64,000 nucleotides of DNA from Rhizopus arrhizus. Taxonomy: Eukaryota > Mucoromycota > Mucoromycetes > Mucorales > Rhizopodaceae. The position numbers and the translations under genes are program-made. The stretch is from contig JAKZZE010000005.1 in the NCBI GenBank assembly GCA_024220505.1, forward strand, positions 2,006,501-2,070,500, in the 5' to 3' direction. How positions within the stretch are numbered: the first letter of the stretch is position 1; each line of letters begins with the position of its first letter. Of this stretch, positions 55,300-64,000 are shown in pieces. Under the pieces are notes generated by a model. The model made no database searches, was not told where the DNA came from, and was given only the letters and a program-made list of their open reading frames with translations.

Positions 55300-56859
55300 A
55301 TGCCAGAGGAAGAATGGGGGAAATCTAGTTCCGACAGGAAAAAATTCAAGACTACCATCAACAATGATGAAGAATATGATGAGGATGGAGAGGAAAAAGA
55401 AGCAGAAGACGACATCTGGGTGAAGTGGAAACGGTTTCTTGATGATCCAACGAACACGCAGCATCTCATGTAATTAAGGTAGAATTGCAGATTAATACTG
55501 CCACGTTTAACTATTAATCAACATTTCTGTGCAGTCCCGAAAAGCATCGTATAATCTGGTACGGCAGACTTCTACGCCGACGATGCTGCTTGCCCTCCGA
55601 TCTTTATTCGAAGCTTAATGAAGAGGTTTCCTGTGTTGAGGCTAAGTATATTCACCCGTGCTTTTTCGATGGAGCCATGGCAGTTGTAGAGGCGGTACGT
55701 CGCTACTAATAATTTATTTAAAGTCATGACTAATTTCACTATTAGACGTCTCGAGATGATATGGCAGTCAGGATAAAAGATTTAAGTAACATCTCAGAAG
55801 AAGACCACAGTCTGTTCGCTGAGAGGAAGCTACTCACTGTCATCCTAGAGAATTTGTTAGTATAAATAAAGAAAATGAAATGATAAGGAAATGTATTTTT
55901 TTTTTTTTTTTTTTTTTTGTAGAAGAAGGAAATGTATTAATATATTTTGGTGATATCATGAATTAGCCAACGAGAAATTTACGACAACTGTCACAAGGGG
56001 GTTTTGTCAAAATCCGAAATGTGCTACCGTTCCTACATATTCGACACGAGTATTAAAAATTGCACACTATATCTGAGAGATAAGGGGTACAATGTCACAT
56101 TTTTACCAGGAGAGATTGAGTTGGAAGCAATGACCGTCTAGCTGAAGAACAAGGGGATGACAGATGGTCGATATAAGTATAACGCTGATGGCTTGATTTG
56201 TGCGCATGATTTTTCAAATCTGGAAATTTTATTGACAGAAGTTTCTTCTGGATATTGCAGTGGCAACAGTAGCAAGGTCAGCTTTGACCATTACAAGGCA
56301 ATGTTCGGAATGCTTTCCATGATGCGAACCATCGCAGAGACGTACAACAAAGGCACATTTGACACGTTTAGAAAGCTGAAAATTCATTTTCTTCATGGCC
56401 ATGGTAGGCAACAATATCACTATTTTTTTCTGTAACTTAATTGATTAATTTTATAAGGCAATGCTATACGACATTGGAGCATGTCCATGCAAACACTAGG
56501 TGTCTCCCTCATGAATAAGGAGCAGAGGGTGGTAGTCCCAATTGATTTCAAAGAAAAGGATATCACCATGATTCCTTTTATACAATTTTATTTAACTCTA
56601 ACGGTATGTAGAACAATTTAAAAAACAAATACAAAAATCTTATTTCCAGATGTTGGCCAGGTGTGAAGAAAGCTTGAAAGTAATCAAGCAGCTCAAAGAA
56701 GAGCACAAAATGGCGATGGCAAATAGAAATCAGGATTGTAGACCAAGTTTGTTAAGCTTTGTCAATCCAAGCATAATCAGGCTGAACGAAGGAAAGCATA
56801 TGAGCGTTGTCGCAGAGGAAGGACCCATGAGTGTACCTAGTAGCCCGGATCACCATTAA
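55300..56859 (+). pseudogene. PD-(D/E)XK-like family gene with an in-frame stop (member 4)
   Basis: About six exons can be followed. The first (ATG 55300) is acidic and ends KRFLDDPTNTQHL. The others carry IIWYGRLLRRRCCLPSD, SRDDMAVRIKDLSN, then NVTFLPGEIELEAMTV, then DGRYKYNADGLI and, eleven residues on, EILLTEVSSGYC, then MFGMLSMMRTIAETYNKG, GNAIRHWSMSMQTLGVSL and MLARCEESLKVIKQLKEEH. YNADG...TEVSSG is the PD-(D/E)XK-like core. A TAG at 56139-56141 interrupts the frame 18 codons before the core Asp, where the frame is otherwise continuous. I treat it as a young pseudogene; the rest of the gene is well preserved, so a sequencing or strain variant is also possible. Confidence 0.65.
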
Positions 56860-57303
56860 AAACAATTGTAAATTTAGGTTGTAGTCCATTACAAAATAAA
56901 ATGATGTTTCTTCTCTCTTTTAAATACAACTATAAATGTGTTTAGCCTGGCATAATCTACCTTGTTGCTTTAATCACGCTTTTGAGCCTGAGTTCTCTTT
57001 AGAAATTATTTGATTCAAATATTATTTTCATAATAAAGAAAGTGAGATATTTTCATTGTACTCTTGATATGCAGATAAAAGAAGGTGCCAAATTACTGTA
57101 CTTGTTGCTTAACCTGGCTTTTCAAATATAAGCTTTGGATCTTTCTAATTAAAAGCTACAAACAAAAAGGAAATAGAAAAGTAAGGAAAGACAGAAGATT
57201 GACAACTCATTAGCTTGAACTTCTTTTGAGCTTTCTAATGATAATAAAAAAAGACATAAACATGGACTTTATTAATTTTTCGATACAAAACAACACAAAT
57301 TTT
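56860..57303. other. intergenic between convergent genes
   Basis: A+T-rich, no gene. Poly(A)-type signals occur on both sides (AAATAAAATG near 56898; on the minus strand TTTATTAATTT near 57270), as expected between convergent transcripts. Confidence 0.4.
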
Positions 57304-58744
57304 TTATGAATTAAAGTAATGCATGACTCGGCTTGTTGCATTTTCAGCCAAATCTTTGACTGCATCCAAATCCAGCGCAGCTTGATCCACAATTTTACGT
57401 GCCATAGCAACTGCTTGATCTTGCACATTATCCCAATCCCTTAGTGATACTGTATCTTGTCTAGTGCTGTATGTCTCTGGCTCTGACTCTCTACCAAAGT
57501 ACATGTCAGATGAAATAGCTTTTGCAGATGTGAATTGAGAAAGACGAGCTTGCTCTGCTGCAGAGATGGCCGGATCATATTCGTTTCTACCAAAGTATTG
57601 ATCCGAAGAGATGGCACGAGCTGAGCCAAATTTTTCTCTGGCAGACGTTGTTGTTTCTTCTTCTACGTATGATTTTTGTTGAGGCATAGAGACATTAAGG
57701 CGTGCCATACCAAAGCCTAATTTTTCATACTCATCTTCTGTCTTTTTATTCTCACTCGTACTTTCATCCTGGTATACCAATCGAGAAGACATGGACTTGG
57801 GTGCATCTGACTTATTTACTGGTTCTTCCTCTTTAGTTTCCTGTTCATATTTAGCAGCACGTTCCATGTCTTGTTTGGCCTGGGCTTCAGCAGCCTCAAA
57901 ATTGAAATTGACAGGTGTCTTCTTGATACCCAATTTGGCTGTCTTGGCTGATTTACGAGGTGCACGTAATCCGATAGTAGTTCGTGAAGTCGCAACAGGT
58001 GGTGCAGTTGCCTTGGCTGCATTTGTCGCTTTGGTGACAGTGGGTTTACTTTCAGTAGGCTTCCCCTCCTTTGTCTCTTTTTCTCCCATGTCTTCTTCCT
58101 TCTTTTCAGCGACATTTTCATCCTTTTTCTCGACAGCAACCTGTTCTTTTTTTTCAATAGGTTCATCCTTTTTGTGCTCTTCATCAGCTATATCAATCAC
58201 TACCGTTGTAGGGTTTCTGTAAACGTATAAGCTTGTTAGTACAAATACATATTTTTGGCATCTCTATTTACGCAGCAGCATCTTCCGCTGTTCTCTTTAC
58301 TAATAGCTCTTTATAATGTTGACCAGCACGACTTGTATACTTTTGTCTAGCATCATTAGTGATTGTTGTTGAAAAGTGTTCTGAGGCGGCCTGATTTCCA
58401 CCAACTTTCATCATTCGAAGTTGTTCCCACGTCCAAGAATCAAGTACAGTAGATCTTGCAAATTTTTGAGAACGCGAACGCAAGTTTATAATCATGTTTT
58501 TACCTCACAAAGCTGATGTGAACACCTAAGTTACGATGGGCAGAAGAACAATTGGTACAAATATAAATACCAAATGAAACTGAAGCCCAATCTGGATTTT
58601 TGGCATGGCAGTCAAAGCAAGTCTACAGCAAAAAAGTTATTATTATTGCAAGAGCATACACGTCTATAAGTTTACCTTGTTGTAACGGTTTTGTTTGAGT
58701 TTTTTAAAAACGAGTTGAATTTGTTCCTTGGTTGGTTCAGGCAT
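57304..58744 (-). CDS. glo3: ARF GTPase-activating protein, Glo3/ArfGAP2-3 type
   Basis: Four or more exons start at ATG 58744 ([16 protein letters not shown]). Exon 2 carries the zinc finger [24 protein letters not shown] followed by [16 protein letters not shown] with the catalytic Arg, here interpreted as Cx2Cx16Cx2C. Exon 3 continues [19 protein letters not shown]. The long last exon is Lys/Glu-rich, then contains [13 protein letters not shown] and [13 protein letters not shown], the repeated Glo3 motif that senses coat-cargo complexes. The protein stimulates GTP hydrolysis by Arf1 on COPI vesicles. All features of the GLO3 branch are present. The 3' end at 57304 follows from the stop codon. 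Confidence 0.93.
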
Positions 58745-59006
58745 GGAAGATTAAAATGGGCGCAACACAAAAGAAAAGGCGGTTAAAATTAAATTACTAA
58801 CCAATTAAAAGAGAAAATTAAATGGACAAGGGCAATAATCATGCAAATCATTACTCCTGTATTCATTCAATTATTTTAATGATATAATCAATGTATGTCT
58901 TCTTATAAGCTATAACGGCTTTCTCACTCTACCCGCAATCCTTATCATAAATTTTAAACTCGATTTCCATTTTTTTTATATTTTATTTTTTTCTTTAGTC
59001 TCCAAC

Positions 59007-59455
59007 ATGTCAACGCTCTCCCAAGAAGATAAAGATACAAATGAATTCTTTGCTGAAGTTGAAAAAGATAAGAAAGCACATTATGAAAAGTGTAGTGCCA
59101 TTGACGCTTTCGATGCCGTCTTTAATTGCTACAGTAATAAACAAAATAAAACTAGAAAGGAGGGGGGACTAAAGCTTATTGCGTAGGAGTCAAGGAACAA
59201 GCAAAACATTATTATCGTTATGGAACAAAAAAAGATTGTGAAGCAAAATGGGATTACTTTTCAGTTTGCTTTTCAACAAAGCTAAAATCTGCTGAAAAAG
59301 CTGATGTAAATTATATAAAAATTTTTAAACTTGATCGATCCTCTTGACATTATTTCTTGAATCTTTAGGCCATTTTAAAAGCCCACAGAGAAGCAACAGA
59401 AGAAAAGAAGACGGGAGGACCTAGTTCAGAAGATATTTGGGAACGTAGAATCTAG
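59007..59455 (+). CDS. Emi1/DUF3128-family small protein
   Basis: Three exons, 59007..59133, 59187..59305 and 59369..59455, give 110 aa. Conserved positions are AFDAVFNCY at the first splice site, then EQAKHYYRYGTKKDCEAKWDYFSVCF. The Cys pair (Cys in NCY, and CEA...VC) and YRYG are the DUF3128 signature found in yeast early meiotic induction protein Emi1, which is linked to mitochondrial function. The acidic/basic N-terminal helix and the short C-terminus (EDIWERRI) are also typical. It is transcribed divergently from the ArfGAP gene with about 260 nt between their starts. Confidence 0.82.
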
Positions 59456-60264
59456 AAGAAAAAAAATACAAGTTTCATAATAGATGTACACTTTTTGTTT
59501 GCGAAATAAAACTTCATTTGTATTAATAAAAATATTTCATTTTAACAGTTCAATATTTTGTTGAGAATATTATTGCTCTCAACATCTGTATGCATCTCAT
59601 TAACTTTTCCTTTCATCTGACTTACAGTAAAGATCAAAGCTTATAAATACGATTTAAAACTGATTTGGTTTTGATAACTGAATCTTGTAAGTTTAAAGAA
59701 TTGTTTTAGCCTGAGATTGAAACACTTCTATCAACAAAAGGAAAAGCAACCCGTATAACTTCATTTACACTAATAAAATAAAGAAACGTGGGATTTTTGT
59801 TGACAGCATTCCAAATGTTTTTAATTTATGACAGCATCTTTTTTAGTAAAACAATCTAGCCAAGCTCGTGTCACATGTAAACAAAATTAACGAAATGGCT
59901 TTCAAATTTACAAATTTTTTGGTGCTTTGTTCATCTTCATATCGTGCCTGTCTATGAACTTGAATGTTTTTTGAAGAAATGAACGTGCTTGTTAATCTAA
60001 AATGTAAAAGTATCCATCATTCTACAATTGCTGAGTGCTTTGCTGTCATTAAATCATTTTATATATTGAAACAGAATAAAGACATAGGAAATGTGTATGT
60101 TTTCAATAACCAAACCAACTCTTTAGTTCTTCAGAGATGGAATCCTTTTTTTTTAAAAAAAAAAGAAACGGCATCTGAATAAGAACCTTTTACATGGAAA
60201 TATGAAAATTTTTCTTGCAGACTCCGAATTTGTCTTTTTTTCTCTTTTTCTCTAAATAACAAAA
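59456..60264. other. intergenic, no gene seen
   Basis: About 800 nt between two plus-strand genes. A frame of 72 codons at 59964-60182 has an ATG but no motif and ends in homopolymer, so it is left out. The end near 60230-60260 is T/C-rich, the likely promoter side of SmD1. Confidence 0.45.
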
Positions 60265-60717
60265 ATGAAATTAGTTCGGTAATAAAAACTTTGATTGATA
60301 ACACACGGTTTTTCTTAATCTGCTCAATAGATTTTTGATGAAATTAAATAATGAAACCGTTTCAGTAGAAATGAAGAACGGTACAGTTGTTCACGGCACA
60401 ATTACAGGTGTTGACATGAGCATGAATACCCATTTGAAGACTGTGAAAATGACCATCAAGAATAGAGATCCCGTCAGCTTAGACTCTTTAAGCATTCGTG
60501 GCAACAATATCCGTTGTGTTATTTTGCCTGATAGTTTGCCACTAGATACACTCTTGATAGACGATGCACCTAAATCTAAAAAGAAGAAGGATGGTAAAGA
60601 AAACTAGGGCTTTTTTGCTTTTTTATATTCTAAAATTGCTTTATAGACGAATCTGGACGTGGACGTGGACGTGGTGTGTCACGTGGACGTGGTACTCGTG
60701 GTCGTGGAAGACGTTAA
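60265..60717 (+). CDS. smd1: spliceosomal core protein Sm D1
   Basis: Three exons, 60265..60278, 60331..60593 and 60647..60717, give 115 aa, close to the usual 115-119. Exon 1 is only 14 nt (MKLV + two bases). Exon 2 contains Sm1 ([20 protein letters not shown]) with [15 protein letters not shown] and Sm2 ([16 protein letters not shown]). Exon 3 encodes the Gly-Arg tail (GRGRGRG...[11 protein letters not shown]), the site of symmetric dimethylation. SmD1 is part of the heptamer on U1, U2, U4 and U5 snRNAs. The small first exon is easy to miss. Confidence 0.96.
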
Positions 60718-60806
60718 GCTGATACTTGCGCACACACCCTGTTTGAAATGTATAAATGCAATAAAAACGAAAAGGAGAGGAAATATTTCTACGACTTTTT
60801 CTTTAC

Positions 60807-61054
60807 TCAAACACAAAACAAGTATATATTTACAGCATTGTTGGATTTATGTTTCCAAAAAGTTTGATTGAGTAACTTTTGTAAAGAAACCAAAGCGTTG
60901 AGAAAAGTAGATTCTGCACGATGAATCGCTTGATGGGCCGCTTTAATTTCTTGTGATTAAGGGAAAAAGGATTGTGGATAGTATTTATTTGCGCATTAGG
61001 TGCTTCGAGCTTCTGTTTCTTTTTTTGTCTTGGTTTTATCACATCACTGATCAT
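60807..61054 (-). CDS. possible small gene, reading frame ambiguous
   Basis: Two overlapping minus-strand frames could be coding. One begins with ATG 61054 (MISDVIKPRQKKKQKLEAP). The other, after an AG acceptor near 60950, reads AAHQAIHRAESTFLNALVSL and QKLLNQTFWKHKSNN, an amphipathic helix, and stops at 60807. A splice from the first to the second is possible but I cannot locate a clean donor. It runs toward the SmD1 3' end. Low confidence; no family assigned. Confidence 0.25.
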
Positions 61055-61133
61055 ATTGCATAATCACAATATATTATCAACAGGAAAAATAATTTTTAAC
61101 ATTTTGTTTTTATTAAATATCTGAATGCCTTCA

Positions 61134-62730
61134 TTAATTTGATGTATTACGCGTTATTCGTTTTGAGGGCTTATTGTCCATGTCGTCTTGCGTCTTTAGT
61201 GATTCCTTTGGTGTCTTGCTTACTACCTCGATGGTTTTTCTTTTCCTTGTTTTGATCGGAACTATATCTTGTGCAGAGAACAGCAAATCATCAGTTTCTT
61301 TTGTAGTTTGATCATCCACTCCCTTTTCTTGCTCTTTTTCTTCCCGTCCTTGCTCCTCTTCTCTCTCTTCATTTATAATTGTGGTTGAAGCCTGATGTTC
61401 ATAAGGTACGCCCAGGACTTGGATTTGCTGTATACCGCCATCAGGAAATAGTGTGAGCCTTATGTGAGATACAGGTAAACCAAAAGCAATTGAATATACG
61501 ATCTGATTATTTGGGAAGCAAGTCGTTTTCTCTATTAAATTAAACCATTCTGTACCTGGGTCTCTGTAGGGGTCCACCTAATGCAAGTTATATGAATAAT
61601 TGGATCATCTTTAAAGAGAGATGCACTTTACTTCTTGACATTGACATCCTTCTATTAACAAAGAATTTGGACAGTTTCCGTCAAATGATGTTGTATCAAT
61701 AACAACAGCCTCTATGATTCCTGTTGTTGCCAGTTGAATAATGACAAAATCATTTCTTGGTTTCATACGAGATCTTGGTGTTAACCAGCCATCTGACCTA
61801 TTGATTCATTATTGGAGATATGTACAAACAATAATTTTTTTTTTCTTACTGTGATGTTCCATTATCTAATAAAATATTGGGTTTATTGCTGTAGCCAACA
61901 TCCGTCCAACGTACAATTTGTGCGCCTAAATTAGCTGAGGCCAAGTTGTACTGTTGATCCAAACTTTTCCAAATAGGAACCACTTGGCCATAGCAGCGAA
62001 ACCTAGCCTAGATATACTTTAGCAGCTATTTATTTTGATAATAAAAATGGCTATAGCTTACAATACCACCACCAGGCACACTAGTTAATTTTAAACGAGA
62101 ACAGATGTGCTGGTCATGGTGGGTTTTGAAGAAGTTGTGCGAATTCATTTCAATTGTTACATGAGGAAGTAAAATGATCCACTGAACAGTAGGTATGTAT
62201 GAGGACTTTGCTTTTGCTGAAAAAGACTCAATAATTTACCTTGCCTTTTTCCTTTTGACTTTCAACATAGCCTTCTACAACCACCTTGCTTGGTGAATCA
62301 TCCATATACCCAGTTGTATCAATATCAAATCCGGTTATTGTACCAGTGCATCCTAATACGATAACAACGCTTTTCAATTACTTTTAATCATCAAGTCATA
62401 AAGTAGGAGAATAATTTTTCATCTTTTTTTTTACGTTGCAGACTTCAAGTGTCTCTTTGTTTGCCAGCCATCTTTTATTCCCTCTAGTACAAACATATAA
62501 ATCTACCTCGATTTTTGATGCAGCTCTACATGCAAACCTTGTAGTAAGTTATCTTTTAAATTAACTCCTTCATCTCTTATTAAATTTTCAGCTTTTCCAA
62601 AAAACTCATCAGAGACGTATTCAATTCGAGTGCCTCTTTTAACGGATGTCAATTCTGCATAGACATCAAGTCGGGATCCTTGTAATTCTTTATTATCAAG
62701 TCTACTATAGTTTGATAACTTGTTTCCCAT
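61134..62730 (-). CDS. allantoicase (allantoate amidinohydrolase)
   Basis: About seven exons begin at ATG 62730. The N-terminal part has VKRGTRIEYVSDEFFGKAENLI. Later exons carry GTITGFDIDTTGYMDDSP, a block ending KLTSVPGGGIARFRCYGQVVP, SDGWLTPRSRMKPRNDFVII with EAVVIDTTSFDGNCPNS, and PYRDPGTEWFNLIEKT and SHIRLTLFPDGGIQQIQVLG. The two-fold repeat of DT..F.GN and PDGGIxR..V.G is the diagnostic allantoicase architecture. The enzyme cleaves allantoate to ureidoglycolate and urea in purine degradation. Unusual is a ~80-residue C-terminal extension rich in Glu, then Lys/Arg (KTRKRK, PSKRITRN), which is not part of the catalytic domain. The W/ETRRRR block of the first half is divergent, so an exon border there may be misplaced. 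Confidence 0.88.
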
Positions 62731-62879
62731 GGGTTCTTTAAGAATAAAAAAGAGTACAGCCAGGGTTTCTTATTTTCTTGGAAATTTCTTTCTACTTTTA
62801 GTTGCATGACAGATGTTTAAATTTCAGTCTCCAAGTCAGGGGTTATGCAAAAAGCATTTTTTTTATTGCTATACAAAGT

Positions 62880-63837
62880 CTAGTAATAACCTCTATCATC
62901 GCCATCACTTTCTTCATCACTGCTAAGTGCAGCTGTAGCCTTTGATTGATAAACTGAACGTTTTGGCTTTTCATCATCACCTTGTTCAAGACTCTTTTCA
63001 GCTGGAACTGCGCCATACTGGGCTAATACAGCGCGAAGACCTATTACAAATAACATCATGAGTTAAATACACATGCATCTATTTACTACACTTACTTTTG
63101 CTTGTCATTTTCATGCCACCAAATTGAATAGCACCGGCCAGATTGGCTTTAAGGTCGCCTTCACCATAGACCAATAGAGTAGGTACATTGTGATCAGGGA
63201 AGTTTGGTATACATTGATCACTGACAATTTTTATGAATTTTGTAGATTTGAATTGTAAAGCAAGCTCAGCCAAACAGCGATTCATCAATTTACAAGCAGG
63301 GATGCTACAATAATATAGTTAATCTTTAAATACACACGACAACGTATCAAACTTACTATTCTTTATACAAGTGAACAACAACAAAGCACTCTTTACTTGC
63401 ATCTGTCACTTCTCTTACAAAATCAGGCTTTGAAATTTCAATCACTTCCCCGTATTTCTCTTTTGCTGCTTGAGCTTGCATTTCCATCATGCGTTTGTGT
63501 CTGATGATGCGCATAAGAAAAGGATGGATTTATACGAGACTGATTCTCTTTCTTTACCTGTACTCGTTCAAGATTCTATCATCTTCAAGATCTTCAAGCT
63601 CATCAAGTTCATCAAGATCTTTGTTATCAAGACTATTTAATTCTGCTTCTTTGGCTCTCACCATGTCCACAAATTCATCTTCAATCTCATCATCTCTTTT
63701 TTCATCCTTTGGTGGAAGGATACCTTTGGCACGTAAAATATCGTTCCTAAATCAAAAGTTTGTATTTTCTAGCATTATTTTCAATTAGAAAAAGATGTTT
63801 TTTTTTACCATTCAGTATCAGCATTTGGGTCATCCAT
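62880..63837 (-). CDS. plp2: phosducin-like protein (PhLP2/Plp2, PDCL3 type)
   Basis: Exons start at ATG 63837 (MDDPNADTEW, with an intron within the Trp codon), then NDILRAKGILPPK with an acidic region, HKRMMEMQAQAAKEKYGEVIEI, a thioredoxin-like part (ECFVVVHLYKE, MNRCLAELALQF, KFIKIVSDQCIPNFPD, VPTLLVYGEGDLKANLAG), and a final exon GLRAVLAQYGAVPAEK ending in an acidic DEESDGDDRGYY. The IPNFPDxNVPT and GxxxxxxxGA features are typical of PhLP2. These proteins work with the CCT chaperonin on actin and tubulin folding. The order of exons is continuous by frame. Confidence 0.93.
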
Positions 63838-63910
63838 TTTCTTACAACTAAAACAGTAATCTCCACTCAAAGTTTAAGCATTTTAAATTTTTTTTTTTTT
63901 TGGATACAAG

Positions 63911-64000
63911 TTAAAATTCAGACGTTACATGAATCTCAGGAACCACTACAGCAACAACAACAGTAAAGCCATTTGAAGCATCATTTCTGAGACCAGCGTT
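63911..64000 (-). CDS. possible last exon of a gene cut by the right edge
   Basis: The minus strand is open from the window edge for 29 codons to a TAA at 63911-63913, with a hydrophobic stretch (FTVVVAVVVPEI). It would end only 74 nt before the phosducin-like start. This could equally be upstream sequence without coding function; too little is visible to tell. Confidence 0.25.
   Translation of the reverse strand, partial: NAGLRNDASNGFTVVVAVVVPEIHVTSEF

Overview
This window is nuclear DNA from an A+T-rich fungus, most likely a Mucoromycota mould of the Mucorales type. The genes carry short introns (about 40-65 nt, GTAAG-like donors, TAG/CAG/AAG acceptors). Several protein families and transposon types match ones I associate with Mucorales. 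No rRNA, tRNA or CRISPR could be supported. Species cannot be fixed from the sequence alone.

Layout. 1-7.2 kb: the acidic 3' end of an unknown gene, a two-exon ANCHR/ZFYVE19-like gene, the pH-response zinc-finger regulator PacC/Rim101, a FAT1-type acyl-CoA synthetase/fatty acid transporter, and a GPI-anchored aspartic protease. 7.4-24.2 kb: a repeat-rich island around one intact housekeeping gene (beta-hydroxyacid dehydrogenase, 10.45 kb). It holds a decayed Tc1/mariner-like transposase, a wrecked copy of DNA polymerase zeta (REV3), LINE fragments, two solo LTRs, a DIRS-like retroelement split by one of those LTRs, and two members of an uncharacterised PD-(D/E)XK-like superfamily. 24.2-29.7 kb: a G-protein gamma subunit, the repair endonuclease XPF/Rad1, an adenylate-kinase pseudogene and a two-finger C2H2 protein, all on the minus strand. 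29.7-35 kb: gene-poor decayed sequence. 35-46.8 kb: importin alpha, a small unknown protein, a GDP-mannose transporter, a large FUSC/ArAE-type membrane protein and a second GPI-type aspartic protease. 46.8-57 kb: a second repeat island with a ~1.7-1.9 kb duplicated block, LINE ORF1 pieces, a 100-bp MITE with both empty and occupied sites present, and two more PD-(D/E)XK-like genes. 57-64 kb: compact conserved genes (ArfGAP Glo3, an Emi1/DUF3128 protein, SmD1, allantoicase, a phosducin-like protein) and the possible end of one more gene.

The conserved genes are ordinary housekeeping functions with no obvious shared pathway: vesicle traffic, nuclear import, mRNA splicing, Golgi sugar import, DNA repair, purine breakdown and lipid activation. 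The two aspartic proteases are clear paralogues, sharing an intron inside the first catalytic DTGS motif and a GPI-type tail.

The most interesting material is in the two islands. Four genes of one rapidly diversifying family lie among transposons: one intact with introns, one intronless and cut off by a DIRS element, one truncated by a LINE fragment, one stopped by an in-frame TAG. They share an acidic-residue core resembling a PD-(D/E)XK nuclease fold. Two of them lie just downstream of the two copies of the same duplicated transposon-derived block.
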